DNA of 64,000 nt from Temperatibacter sp965603205 (GCA_965603205.1 CBFDCC010000001.1:1-64000), one strand, 5' to 3'. Shown: positions 1 through 8,150, counted from the stretch's first letter. Notes: generated from the sequence alone by a model not told the origin. A program made the numbers and translations.

Positions 1-21
1 AGACTTTGTGATTAGCTCCAC

Positions 22-45
22 AAAAAAACCGCCCACAAGGCGGTT
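22..45 (-). terminator. Rho-independent terminator of tRNA-Gly
   Basis: A 7-bp perfect stem (AACCGCC / GGCGGTT, loop of five) has a run of seven A on its left, read as U on the minus strand, 8 bases past the tRNA 3' end. It also has CTTTTT on its right, so it may work in both directions. Confidence 0.8.
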
Positions 46-52
46 CTTTTTA

Positions 53-127
53 TGGAGCGGGCGAAGAGATTCGAACTCTCGACATTCTCGTTGGCAACGA
101 GATGCTCTACCACTGAGCTACGCCCGC
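53..127 (-). tRNA. tRNA-Gly (GCC)
   Basis: Read on the minus strand this is a complete cloverleaf: acceptor stem GCGGGCG pairing with CGCCCGC, D arm with AGTGGTAGA, anticodon stem TCTCG/CGAGA around the loop TTGCCAA (anticodon GCC), T loop TTCGAAT, discriminator T, and an encoded CCA at the 3' end. It decodes GGC and GGT glycine codons. A terminator hairpin follows directly. Confidence 0.96.
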
Positions 128-423
128 AATCCATAAAGCAATACACCTGACATTACTGTCGGTGTGGCGCGGATCATATATATCCATAATTCCATTGCAA
201 CAAAAAAATATACTTTTTCACATTTTTTTGTAACATACTGTTTTATATGTAAAAATTAAACCGTCTTCCTAATTCATATGCCTCAATAATAAAATAGAAC
301 CGCCGAATCTTTTCAATGCGTGTTTTTTTTAATTATTTTTATGTTCAGCACTGGCGCTTATGCCATGCGATGCCTATATTATATACAAGCAACATCTATT
401 TAATTAAAAAGAGTTTATATTCC
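128..423. other. A+T-rich gap between divergent tRNA-Gly and the thioredoxin operon
   Basis: The gap carries the promoters of two divergent units. A small imperfect hairpin (CACCTGACA ... TGTCGGTG) lies just before the tRNA. The open frame of the downstream gene extends back to 316, but that part is A+T-rich, has no good ribosome site and does not read like the protein family. I see no gene here. Confidence 0.4.
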
Positions 424-1374
424 ATGGATCAATCAACCGCGCCACAAAGCCCTGATCAGAATGCCGCTATTATCTGCGACGGTACTATGCAAAATTTTAA
501 CGAGGTCGTTGGCAATGCCTGTATGCAAGTGCCTGTAATTGTCCAATTTTGGGCTGATTGGTCTGAGCCATGCAAACAATTAATGCCCATGCTAGAAAAA
601 ACAGTACTAGCCGCAGGTGGCGCTGTACGGTTGGTTAAAGTTAACGCCGACGAAAACCAACAAATATGCACCCAACTGCAAGTGAAAAGCCTGCCAATGG
701 TAATGGCCTTTTGGATGGGAAAACCTGTTGATGGCTTTCAGGGCGCCATGCCAGAAAGCGAAATTCAGACATTTATTACCAAGCTGATGGATATGGCTGG
801 CAGCAGCGCTCCCGCTGCTGATGGTGGTATAGAAGCGCAAATTGCAGGCGCTATCGAGCAGGCAGAAGCTGTCCTTGATGCAAACGCTGAGATGGCGCTA
901 GGTATATTTGAGGAAATTATAAAACTTGATCCTGAAAATCTAAAAGCCTTTGTTGGCGCGATGGATGCTAGCCTTAAACTATCCAACACAGACAAAGCTG
1001 AAGAGTTTTCTAATGCGATAAACTCAGCTGAGCTTGCTAAAGATAAAGAATTATCTGAGCGCGTCAAACGCCTAACCACGCAATTAGAGCTGATACAATC
1101 CAGCGCGGATGCTGGGGATATAACAATCCTAACAGCCAGCGTAGAGGCTGACCCTAGTGATTATCAAGCCAGATATGATCTAGCGCTTGCCCATCAAGCC
1201 GCTGGTGACATGGCGGCCACCGCCGAAGCGCTGCTCGGTATTTTAATGCGCGATATGGAGTGGAATGACAGTGCCGCAAAAGAACATCTGCTTAAACTAT
1301 TTGAGGCCGCGGGTCCGATGGACCCTTTCACCTTAAAATACCGCCGTCGATTATCATCGCTGATATTCAGTTAA
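424..1374 (+). CDS. cnoX: Thioredoxin-domain co-chaperone with TPR tail (CnoX/YbbN type)
   Basis: A 316-residue protein with an N-terminal thioredoxin fold (about residues 10-115) and a C-terminal helical TPR-like region (about 140-310). This is the architecture of CnoX/YbbN, a holdase that protects proteins from oxidative damage. The active-site motif reads WSEPC: the first cysteine of the usual CxxC is Ser and only the resolving position is Cys, so it is unlikely to be a normal disulfide reductase. The E. coli protein has a similar SxxC. I chose the ATG at 424 over an upstream frame start because the protein family begins here. It is followed 9 bases later by the LON-domain gene, suggesting an operon. 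Confidence 0.85.
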   Translation: MDQSTAPQSPDQNAAIICDGTMQNFNEVVGNACMQVPVIVQFWADWSEPCKQLMPMLEKTVLAAGGAVRLVKVNADENQQICTQLQVKSLPMVMAFWMGKPVDGFQGAMPESEIQTFITKLMDMAGSSAPAADGGIEAQIAGAIEQAEAVLDANAEMALGIFEEIIKLDPENLKAFVGAMDASLKLSNTDKAEEFSNAINSAELAKDKELSERVKRLTTQLELIQSSADAGDITILTASVEADPSDYQARYDLALAHQAAGDMAATAEALLGILMRDMEWNDSAAKEHLLKLFEAAGPMDPFTLKYRRRLSSLIFS

Positions 1375-1383
1375 GGAAAAATT

Positions 1384-2136
1384 TTGAGCCAAGATAAAGA
1401 CAATATGGATGAAAAGAATGATAACACGCTGGAATCAGTGATGTTACCAGATATTATTCCTATCTTTCCCTTACCCGGGGCGATTTTAATGCCGCGATCA
1501 ACATTGCCGCTCAATGTTTTTGAGCCGCGTTATCTCGACATGGTCAAAGACGCCTTAGTCGGTAATAAGCTTATCGGCATGATCCAACCTATGCACACAG
1601 AAGATGGCCTGGGTGATGATGATGACGAAGAATCCGAGCTATATACTGTCGGCTGTATTGGCCACATTGTCGAGCATGAAGAAACACCTGATGGCCGCGT
1701 TTTAATTGCCCTAAAGGGTGTGTGCCGCTTTAGGGTAAAGCAAGAATTAGAAAGCATTACACCCTACCGCCTTGTACAGATTGATTGGCAAAGCTATTTA
1801 GCGGATATGCAAACATTTGCCCCTATAGAAGGGGATGGTAATGGTGCAATTGACAAAGACCGTTTATTAAATTGCCTAAAAATATATCTAAAAGTCAAAG
1901 GCATCACTGCTGACTGGAAAGCCATAGCAACCAGCCCTGATGAGGTTATGGTCAACACCTTATCAATGATCATCCGTGTGAGTGTACCAGAAAAACAATT
2001 GCTGTTAGAGGCAAGCACAATAGAAGACAGAGCAGATACACTCATCACCCTACTTGAAATGATGGCTTTGGCGAGCAACAATAATGACGATCAAGACGGT
2101 GACACTGATGATGAACCAGACAATATAATAAATTAA
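1384..2136 (+). CDS. LON N-terminal (substrate-binding) domain protein
   Basis: A 250-residue protein built around the LON/PUA-like domain, seen in IPIFPLPGAILMPRSTLPL and in the following LNVFEPRYLDMV. There is no AAA+ or protease domain, so it is a stand-alone LON-domain protein and not Lon itself. Such proteins may bind unfolded or substrate proteins; the exact role is unknown. An acidic stretch (DDDDEE) lies near residue 80 and the C-terminus is very acidic. The start is probably TTG at 1384, preceded by AAGGA; an in-frame ATG lies seven codons further on. It sits between the thioredoxin-TPR gene and the Trm112-type gene, likely one transcript. Confidence 0.85.
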   Translation: MSQDKDNMDEKNDNTLESVMLPDIIPIFPLPGAILMPRSTLPLNVFEPRYLDMVKDALVGNKLIGMIQPMHTEDGLGDDDDEESELYTVGCIGHIVEHEETPDGRVLIALKGVCRFRVKQELESITPYRLVQIDWQSYLADMQTFAPIEGDGNGAIDKDRLLNCLKIYLKVKGITADWKAIATSPDEVMVNTLSMIIRVSVPEKQLLLEASTIEDRADTLITLLEMMALASNNNDDQDGDTDDEPDNIIN

Positions 2137-2146
2137 GAGAAAAATA

Positions 2147-2359
2147 ATGAGCCAAGACACTGTTGAACCACAAGAGACCCCACAAGAGGCACCCGATCCA
2201 AAGCTTTTGGAGATTCTCGTCTGCCCTTTAACCAAAACAAGTCTGCGCTATGATAAAGATAATCACGAGCTGATCAGTGAAAAGGCAAAGCTTGCCTTTC
2301 CTATTCGCTATGGCATCCCCATATTGCTTGTTGATGAAGCACGCGAGTTAGAATCATAA
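2147..2359 (+). CDS. Trm112 family (UPF0434/YcaR) small protein
   Basis: A 70-residue protein of the Trm112-like family, with LLEILVCPLTKTSLRYD and the conserved C-terminal block FPIRYGIPILL. Only one cysteine of the zinc-knuckle pattern is present, as in many bacterial members. In eukaryotes and archaea Trm112 activates methyltransferases; the bacterial role is not settled. It lies 10 bases after the LON-domain gene and is probably the last gene of that operon. It converges on the HIT gene, with 4 bases between the stop codons. Confidence 0.88.
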   Translation: MSQDTVEPQETPQEAPDPKLLEILVCPLTKTSLRYDKDNHELISEKAKLAFPIRYGIPILLVDEARELES

Positions 2360-2363
2360 ACTA

Positions 2364-2771
2364 CTAGGCTAATAACTTCCTTAGACCCTCAACCCAAACA
2401 TCTAAGTCGCCTTCTGGATAAGGCGAGGGGGCAAACTTGCCCCATACAGGGTCGGGCCAAGCAGGATCGCCGTCAAAACGCGCAATGATATGCACATGTA
2501 GCTGTGAGACAATATTACCCAGTGCGCCCACATTAATTTTAGTCGCTTCAAAGCCTGCTTTCAGGCGCTTAGACGTGGCTGTAATCTCGCGCATTAATTG
2601 CCGCTGATCATCCTCATCTAGCTCATGAATTTCTATCATATTTGCGCGTGCTGGCACGAGTATCACCCATGGGTAATTGGCATCTTTCATCATTAAAACA
2701 CGACACAAGTCATAGCGCATAATCTCAACCGTATCAGCCTCAAGCTTTGGGTCTAATGCAAAAATAGCCAT
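2364..2771 (-). CDS. HIT domain nucleotide-binding protein
   Basis: A 135-residue histidine-triad protein. The signature near residue 90 reads QLHVHIIARFDGD, where the family pattern is HxHxHxx; the third His is Ala-Arg here, as in the divergent bacterial HIT branch. The N-terminal part (YPWVILVPARANMIEIHEL) is typical of that branch. Family members hydrolyse or bind dinucleoside polyphosphates or nucleotide conjugates; the substrate cannot be read from sequence. A mosaic intergenic repeat ends about 20 bases upstream of its start codon. Confidence 0.85.
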   Translation of the reverse strand: MAIFALDPKLEADTVEIMRYDLCRVLMMKDANYPWVILVPARANMIEIHELDEDDQRQLMREITATSKRLKAGFEATKINVGALGNIVSQLHVHIIARFDGDPAWPDPVWGKFAPSPYPEGDLDVWVEGLRKLLA

Positions 2772-2791
2772 ATTATATCCTCTTTATTTTA

Positions 2792-2960
2792 AGGTCCTCG
2801 CAGTCGCTCGGCCTCATGGTCATTCGGTACGGGCTATGCCCTAAATTTGTCTCGTCATTCCCGTGTAGGCGGGAATCTCTATCCGTTCAGGCGCCACTAG
2901 TGGCTATCCTCGCTAAAGCTGCGGCCTCGCAGTCGCTCGGTACGCTCGTGAACTCACTAT
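2792..2960 (-). repeat. Mosaic palindromic intergenic repeat, upstream of HIT gene
   Basis: The segment contains, in order on the plus strand, the GGTCCTCGCAG end, the CGGTACGGGC-TAT-GCCC hairpin, a REP-like palindrome (ATTCCCG ... CGGGAAT), GCCACTAGTGGC, and TCCTCGCTAAAGCTGCGG followed by GCTCGGTACG. The same blocks recur in about twenty gaps of the window. The GGTCCTC end faces the HIT start codon. Confidence 0.85.
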
Positions 2961-2979
2961 AACTGTTCGTCCTGAGCCT
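2961..2979. repeat. Fragment of a second palindromic repeat (GTTCGTCCTGAGC type)
   Basis: GTTCGTCCTGAGCCTACTG resembles the left half of the element seen again at about 32430 (CCGTTCGTGCTGAGCTTGTC). It is short and incomplete. Confidence 0.45.
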
Positions 2980-2993
2980 ACTGTATCCATACC

Positions 2994-3521
2994 CTAACAA
3001 CGGGCAAACACCACATGATCACCTCTTTTAATCATGCTGATTAATTTTTTAAAGTCCTTAATCTTAAAAGACGCGCAACCCTCGGTCGGCTCATACGCCC
3101 CACGGGTCACATGCAAAAATATTGCGCTGCCCTTGCCTACGATTGGCGGATCATCATTGTGACCAATCACCAAAATAAGATCATAAAGATCATCCCCACG
3201 CCATAACAACTCATGACTAGGCCCAAAAGGCTTTTCAATTAACTGATTATAAGAAGGATGATCAGCCGCGTCACACCAACCCATCGCAGGTGTAATCGGA
3301 TCAAGAGGCAAATGACATATAGGTGGTGTGATTTTATCAGGGCGGTAAAAAACCCGACGCACAGGATAACGTCCAAGCGGCGTGGCACCGTCACCCTCAG
3401 TCTTATTTTCCACAGCGATGACACCACTACGCCCCAGCGCGCAATCAAGCTTTAGCAAAGCGCCTGTTAAGCACCCTCTGCGGCCATCGTCTTTATCTTC
3501 TGTGATTATCCAATCTTGCAT
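2994..3521 (-). CDS. L,D-transpeptidase-family (YkuD-like) protein
   Basis: A 175-residue protein. The C-terminal half carries the catalytic block of the L,D-transpeptidase fold: GHNDDPPIVGKGSAIFLHV followed by TEGCASF, giving the essential His and the catalytic Cys in the order H...GC. These enzymes make 3-3 cross-links in peptidoglycan or attach proteins to it. There is no clear signal peptide in the chosen frame (start MQDWIITEDK), which fits the compact COG3786-type proteins. It is a stand-alone gene flanked by intergenic repeats and an unrecognised gene. Confidence 0.8.
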   Translation of the reverse strand: MQDWIITEDKDDGRRGCLTGALLKLDCALGRSGVIAVENKTEGDGATPLGRYPVRRVFYRPDKITPPICHLPLDPITPAMGWCDAADHPSYNQLIEKPFGPSHELLWRGDDLYDLILVIGHNDDPPIVGKGSAIFLHVTRGAYEPTEGCASFKIKDFKKLISMIKRGDHVVFARC

Positions 3522-3592
3522 GGATATAGTCTAAGCAGCTGTGGGATTTATTCAACTCTTTTGACGATGAGTGTTAACCTAGGGCTTACCCC

Positions 3593-4405
3593 TTAGCCTT
3601 GCGCCTTAGTCCAAAGACGTAGGCGCTCACGCTGTTCTTCAGCGCGGGTTTGTTTTTTATCATCACCTTCATTCAATGATCCCTGCTTCATATCCACAGC
3701 AGTGCTGAGCGTAGAGCCGACATTATCTCCCAAACGCATCGCCTTGCCTGATAGACCAAAGGGATCAGCAGCCACTAGCGGGTTAATGCCAAACCTACTC
3801 TGCTCGCCAAGGCGAGAAATTAGCGCCGTTTGCATAGGGTTATAATTTGCTGCCTGTTCCATATCTGCTCGGGCCGTATGGCCGCTTAAAGGCATATGTA
3901 TGGCGGTGTTTGCTCTGTTAGGCCTTACTCTGCTTGGCGCTGCATGCGGTTCACCACTGCCTGCATATAAAGTTTCCGGTCTAGTGCGGTTTATAGGTTC
4001 ATCGTCTAGACCAAGCATGGCCATGGCGTGTTGGCTCGTACTTTTGCCTGTAGTTTCTTCCACAGCCACATCAGCACTAGCAAGAGCGAGACCAATAGCA
4101 CCACCGAATAGGCCACCACCGATAAGGCGGGCCTCTGGATCAATTTCATCACCTGTTATTTTGCGGTAGATGGCACCAATGATCGGAATATGATGAAGCG
4201 GATTGATAATGTCTAAAAAGTCCCCAAAGGAAAAACCATCGTCGTCTTTTTTAGCATTTTGTTTAGCGGCTTTAGATAATTTATCAGTATCAATATTTAG
4301 GCTGACTTTGTCGTCTTGGCTGCTGTCTAGTCTGCGTTGCATTACCCCGCTACCACGACTAGCGGCAGTGTTTAATAACAACGAGCTTGAAACAAGATCT
4401 GACAT
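3593..4405 (-). CDS. Unrecognised alphaproteobacterial protein with Gly-rich hydrophobic segment
   Basis: A 270-residue protein of unknown function. The start at 4405 is chosen because AAGGAGA lies 6-7 bases before it; the open frame runs on to 4612 but that part falls in repeat DNA. Visible features: a Ser/Asp/Lys-rich N-terminal region, then GDFLDIINPLHHIPIIGAI and a glycine/alanine-rich hydrophobic stretch (LIGGGLFGGAIGLALA) near residues 75-120 that could be a membrane or amphipathic helix, then a low-complexity polar middle and a charged C-terminus (EEQRERLRLW). The INPLxHIP block looks familiar from Rhodospirillales hypothetical proteins, from memory only. Confidence 0.7.
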   Translation of the reverse strand: MSDLVSSSLLLNTAASRGSGVMQRRLDSSQDDKVSLNIDTDKLSKAAKQNAKKDDDGFSFGDFLDIINPLHHIPIIGAIYRKITGDEIDPEARLIGGGLFGGAIGLALASADVAVEETTGKSTSQHAMAMLGLDDEPINRTRPETLYAGSGEPHAAPSRVRPNRANTAIHMPLSGHTARADMEQAANYNPMQTALISRLGEQSRFGINPLVAADPFGLSGKAMRLGDNVGSTLSTAVDMKQGSLNEGDDKKQTRAEEQRERLRLWTKAQG

Positions 4406-4587
4406 GAAGTCTCCTTTTCCTGTTAATACGTTGCACAAGCTATGCCAATTATTAGCTCTGATCATGGGGTGGGTATGCTGTATTTCTAAGCATATGATAA
4501 TATGGTGAGAATCCAGATTAACGCACTTTAGGGTTTTTGTGGGCCCCTTATGAAGGGGGAAAAAGATTCCCTGTAGGTTATTTAGAA

Positions 4588-4934
4588 ACGGCGAATGATC
4601 GCCGCCTCCCACTTGGTCGGTACGCGCTAATTATATAGGGAACTTGTTTCCGTACCGAATGACTATGAGGCCGAGCTAATGCGAAGGAAGCCACGAGTGG
4701 CGCTTGAACGGTTAGAGATTCCCGCCTGCGCGGGAATGACGTGACCCATTATAGGGAGAAGCCCGTACCGAACGTATGTGAGGCAAGGGCGACTGCCCGT
4801 CCGAGCTAATGCGAGGAAAGCCACAAGTGGCGCTTGAACGGTTAGAGATTCCCGCCTGCGCGGGAATGACGAAATTATTATAGGGCGCAGCCCGTACCGA
4901 CTAAGCAGGAGGCCAGACCAAAGGGAGGACCTTC
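4588..4934. repeat. Tandem mosaic repeats downstream of ribA
   Basis: A CGGCGAATGATCGCCG hairpin and the CCACTTGGTCGGTACG block are followed by two near-identical units in tandem (about 4646-4740 and 4755-4870). Each unit has a CCGTACCGA core, a GAGCTAATGCGA block, GCCAC-GA/AA-GTGGC, CGCTTGAACGGTTAGAG and the palindrome ATTCCCGCCTGCGCGGGAAT. A third partial unit ends in GAGGACCTTCTT directly at the ribA stop codon. The stretch 4406-4587 holds nothing I recognise. Confidence 0.85.
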
Positions 4935-6050
4935 TTATAAAAGATGACCCGTACGGTCGCGCTTGGTCGCTAGATAATTAATGTTATGCTCATTGGGCTC
5001 GAAACTATGCTCAACGCGCTCGGTCACATCAACGCCGTAGGATACAAGCGCTTCAACCTTTTTGGGATTATTGGTCATCAACCGCACCGATTTAAAACCA
5101 AGCTGGTGTAACATCTGAGCAGCGGGCGCAAAGAAACGCTCGTCCACCTCAAAACCAAGAGCTGTATTTGCATCAACCGTATCATAGCCCTGATCTTGTA
5201 GGTTGTAGGCTTTAAGCTTTGATGTGAGACCGATACCGCGACCTTCTTGCGCCATATACAGTACAACACCACCACCAGCCTCAGATATGGCCTTAATTGA
5301 GCCTTTTAGTTGATCGCCGCAATCACATTTTAAAGAGCCTAACAAATCACCCGTAAAACATTCACTGTGGATACGTGTTAAAACAGGGTCATGTCTATTA
5401 GGGTCGCCGACAATTATGGCAATATGCTCAATACTGCCGTGTGTTGGTCGAAAGCTAATCAGGCGTGTATCGTCTGAACCTTCAAGCGGCACCTTGGCAC
5501 TAGCCACCTGTTTTAACGTATCAGACTGCACCATATCAACAGCCAAAATATCCTCAACGCTAGCCGATACCAAAAAATGAGTCATGGCAATTTCTAAGGC
5601 AATATCAGCGGAGATATCTATGGCGACCACCGCTGGCAACAGTCTGGCCACCTTGACCAGTTTAATGGCTGCCGCATCGCGCCTATTAAGCTTTATATCA
5701 AGGCGTTTAAATGGCCCCTTAAAAGGCGATGATAAATCAAGCGTCGGATCAGCCAGTGCCACGATATCAGCAGGTGATAGCCAACTACTACGCTCTAGGC
5801 ATACGCTGTCTGAACCTTTGTCGGCAACTTTTAATGCCTGCGCGCGATTTCCCGTCACTATTAAAAAACTCTCAGCATTAGTGATGCCATCAAAAAACGT
5901 CATCGTCGCGTCATTAGCCGCTTCAGCTGGCATAATCATCAAGGCTTTATCCGCAAAGCCCAGCACAATAACAGGCCATCCACGGCGCAAATCATCTGCG
6001 GCGCGTTGAACGGCTAATTGACCATTGTTTTGACTTGATAGATCGCTCAT
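4935..6050 (-). CDS. ribA: GTP cyclohydrolase II with N-terminal RibB-like domain
   Basis: A 371-residue protein of riboflavin synthesis. The C-terminal half (about 180-371) is GTP cyclohydrolase II: HSECFTGDLLGSLKCDCG gives the three zinc cysteines, MAQEGRGIGLTSKLKAYNLQ contains the catalytic region, and LMTNNPKKVEAL follows. The N-terminal half is about the length of a DHBP synthase domain, but I do not find the acidic catalytic motifs of RibB, so it is probably the inactive N-terminal domain known from alphaproteobacterial RibA. No other rib genes are nearby. It is divergent from the response-regulator gene. Confidence 0.92.
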   Translation of the reverse strand: MSDLSSQNNGQLAVQRAADDLRRGWPVIVLGFADKALMIMPAEAANDATMTFFDGITNAESFLIVTGNRAQALKVADKGSDSVCLERSSWLSPADIVALADPTLDLSSPFKGPFKRLDIKLNRRDAAAIKLVKVARLLPAVVAIDISADIALEIAMTHFLVSASVEDILAVDMVQSDTLKQVASAKVPLEGSDDTRLISFRPTHGSIEHIAIIVGDPNRHDPVLTRIHSECFTGDLLGSLKCDCGDQLKGSIKAISEAGGGVVLYMAQEGRGIGLTSKLKAYNLQDQGYDTVDANTALGFEVDERFFAPAAQMLHQLGFKSVRLMTNNPKKVEALVSYGVDVTERVEHSFEPNEHNINYLATKRDRTGHLL

Positions 6051-6212
6051 AAAATACTCTATATAAATGGTTACATGTAGCTTTTTGCACAGACAGACGC
6101 TTCAATCAAACATTTGTGAACAAAAGAGGGCTATTAAATTGCGTGATTAAGCCTTATTTATATCTTAGCGAGTGATACAATAAACTTAAAAGAATAAAAT
6201 TAAGGGATATCC

Positions 6213-6920
6213 ATGAGTGGTCGTAAAGTTTTATTAGTCGATGATGATGTTGATCTGCGGGAAAGCTTGGCAGAACAATTAGAGCTTGTTGAAGACTTTG
6301 AAACCTTTGAGGCGGGCTGCGCCTGCGACGGCCTAAAGTTTCTTGAAGACAATGAAGTTGATCTACTGATTTTTGATGTGGGGCTGCCTGATATGGACGG
6401 TCGCGAGCTGTGCAAACGTGTCCGTAAAAATGGCATCACTGTACCGATCATCATGCTAACAGGGATGGATACAGAAGCTGATACAGTGCTCGGCCTAGAA
6501 AGCGGTGCCAATGATTATGTGACCAAGCCTTTTAGTTTTAACATTTTACTAGCGCGCATACGGGCACATTTCAGGCAATTTGCCCAATCTGAGGATGCTA
6601 CATTTGATATAGGCCCTTATATATTTAAGCCCACAGATAAAACACTCGACCCGCGTGACGGCACGCGCCCCATAAAGCTCACAGAAAAAGAAACCAACAT
6701 CCTGCGCTATTTATACAAGGCGGCGGGCAAGGCTGTTGGTCGTGATGAACTGCTGGAAAAAGTTTGGGGCTATAATAGCGGGGTCACCACCCACACGCTT
6801 GAGACACATATTTACCGCCTGCGCCAAAAGGTTGAACCACCAAAAGATGAGCTAACTAATCATACCCGCATCATCCTAACCGAACCTGGAGGCTACGCGC
6901 TAGGTGCGACTAGGTTTTAA
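6213..6920 (+). CDS. OmpR-family response regulator (orphan)
   Basis: A 235-residue two-component regulator. The receiver domain (about 5-120) has the acidic pair LVDDD, the phosphoacceptor Asp in LLIFDVGLPDMDG, the Thr in MLTG and the Lys in VTKPF. The C-terminal winged helix (about 140-235) contains LTEKETNILRYLYKAAGKAV and TTHTLETHIYRLRQKVE, typical of OmpR/PhoB DNA-binding domains. No histidine kinase is nearby, so its partner is encoded elsewhere. A ribosome site AAGGGA lies 7 bases before the ATG. The target genes cannot be inferred from this window. Confidence 0.9.
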   Translation: MSGRKVLLVDDDVDLRESLAEQLELVEDFETFEAGCACDGLKFLEDNEVDLLIFDVGLPDMDGRELCKRVRKNGITVPIIMLTGMDTEADTVLGLESGANDYVTKPFSFNILLARIRAHFRQFAQSEDATFDIGPYIFKPTDKTLDPRDGTRPIKLTEKETNILRYLYKAAGKAVGRDELLEKVWGYNSGVTTHTLETHIYRLRQKVEPPKDELTNHTRIILTEPGGYALGATRF

Positions 6921-6956
6921 AAATTAGAGAAATTCCGTCATTCCCTTATACACCTT

Positions 6957-6982
6957 CGTCATTCCCGCGAAGGCGGGAATCT
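6957..6982 (+). repeat. Left 26-bp inverted repeat of the GIY-YIG unit
   Basis: The site begins CGTCATTCCCGCGAAGGC and is itself a hairpin (ATTCCCGC/GCGGGAAT). It is the exact reverse complement of 7292-7317 and ends 2 bases before the GIY-YIG stop codon. Confidence 0.9.
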
Positions 6983-6984
6983 GC

Positions 6985-7272
6985 CTACAACTGAGTATAT
7001 AAATCCACCCAATCTGGATTCATATCATTTATCAGTCTTTCCTTCCACCCTCTCTCCCACTTCTTCATCTGCTTTTCTCTAAGAATAGCGGATTCCATCG
7101 TTTCATGGACTTCATAATAAAGCAAAGTGTGAACATTATACTTTTCGGTAAAGCCTTCTACGACATCATTTTTATGCTCCCAAATCCTTTTTGGTAGGTT
7201 GGAGGTCACACCAATATAAAGTACATTTTTATTCGCTGATCCCACGATGTAAACACAAGGCTGTTTTGACAT
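6985..7272 (-). CDS. GIY-YIG domain small nuclease-like protein
   Basis: A 95-residue single-domain protein. VYIVGSANKNVLYIGVTSNL supplies the GIY-YIG-type core (here VYI...LYIG), followed by RIWEHKNDVVEGF with the conserved Arg and His, the glutamate in SAILREKQMKKW, and NPDWVDLY at the end. This is the UPF0213/YhbQ-like branch, whose members are DNA endonuclease-like; the target is unknown. The gene sits between two perfect 26-bp inverted repeats with only 2 and 19 bases of spacing, giving a 361-bp unit. A paralogue lies at 53383-53673, also beside repeats. Confidence 0.88.
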   Translation of the reverse strand: MSKQPCVYIVGSANKNVLYIGVTSNLPKRIWEHKNDVVEGFTEKYNVHTLLYYEVHETMESAILREKQMKKWERGWKERLINDMNPDWVDLYTQL

Positions 7273-7291
7273 GGCACTCTATGCTCCCCTC

Positions 7292-7317
7292 AGATTCCCG
7301 CCTTCGCGGGAATGACG
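7292..7317 (-). repeat. Right 26-bp inverted repeat of the GIY-YIG unit
   Basis: It begins AGATTCCCGCCTTCGCGGG on the plus strand and is an exact inverted copy of 6957-6982, 19 bases upstream of the GIY-YIG start codon. Confidence 0.9.
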
Positions 7318-7367
7318 AAAGAGGGTGGAATGATGATATATATCAGCTTTTCTTTTGTGAGCGTTTC

Positions 7368-8150
7368 TTAAAATTCAAACTCAGCGATAACAGGGGCGTG
7401 GTCGGATGGTTTGGTATATCCACGGGCTGATCTAATGACCTCACATGATGTTGGTGTGCCTTTTAGACTAGGGCTGATCCATATGTGATCAAGACGACGC
7501 CCCTTGTTGGCCGTATCCCAGTCTTTAGCGCGGTATGACCACCAACTATAGAGCTTTTCATCCATTGGCGTAAAGTCACGCATGATATCTTGCCAATCAT
7601 GAGCCGCAATCAGATCAAGCATCATCTCGCGCTCTAGCGGCGTATGGCTGATGACTTTTTTCAGCTTTTTTGTGTCCCAGACATCATGCTCATAGGGTGC
7701 TATATTCAAATCACCCACCAAAATGGATGGCTCGTCTAATTTGACTGACCAAGCTGTCATTTCCTTTAGAAAATCAAGCTTATGGACAAATTTATCATTC
7801 ACTTCAATGTCGGGCAGATCACCACCCGCTGGCACATAAAAATTATGCACTGTGGGGCCGTTTTCTAATTTTACGGCGATATGGCGCGCATCGCCCTTGC
7901 CGCACCAATCAATGGTAAAATCTTTTTCAAAAGGAATTTTCGACAGAATAGCCACACCATTATAGCTTTTTTGACCCCGTATAACCACATGAGGAAAGCC
8001 AAGCGCTTTTATATCCTCCATCGGGAAATCATGGTCCTGTGCCTTGGTTTCCTGCAAACATATAACGTCCGGATTATGCTCATCAACAAACTGTTTAACA
8101 ATATCCATACGCGCACGCACGCTGTTGATGTTCCATGTAGCTAATTTCAT
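7368..8150 (-). CDS. xthA: Exodeoxyribonuclease III
   Basis: A 260-residue AP endonuclease/3'-5' exonuclease of base-excision repair. Motifs in order: MKLATWNINSVRARM, the metal-binding Glu in CLQETKA, LVGDLNIAPYEHDVW with catalytic Asp and Asn, GRRLDHIWIS, and the C-terminal catalytic SDHAPV. Length matches the family. The open frame continues upstream to 8216, but those 22 codons come from an intergenic repeat, so I place the start at the family methionine, 8150. Confidence 0.95.
   Translation of the reverse strand: MKLATWNINSVRARMDIVKQFVDEHNPDVICLQETKAQDHDFPMEDIKALGFPHVVIRGQKSYNGVAILSKIPFEKDFTIDWCGKGDARHIAVKLENGPTVHNFYVPAGGDLPDIEVNDKFVHKLDFLKEMTAWSVKLDEPSILVGDLNIAPYEHDVWDTKKLKKVISHTPLEREMMLDLIAAHDWQDIMRDFTPMDEKLYSWWSYRAKDWDTANKGRRLDHIWISPSLKGTPTSCEVIRSARGYTKPSDHAPVIAEFEF

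Noticed and set aside
316..423. 36-codon upstream extension of the thioredoxin-TPR gene
   Set aside because: It is A+T-rich, has no ribosome site, and family proteins begin at the later ATG at 424.
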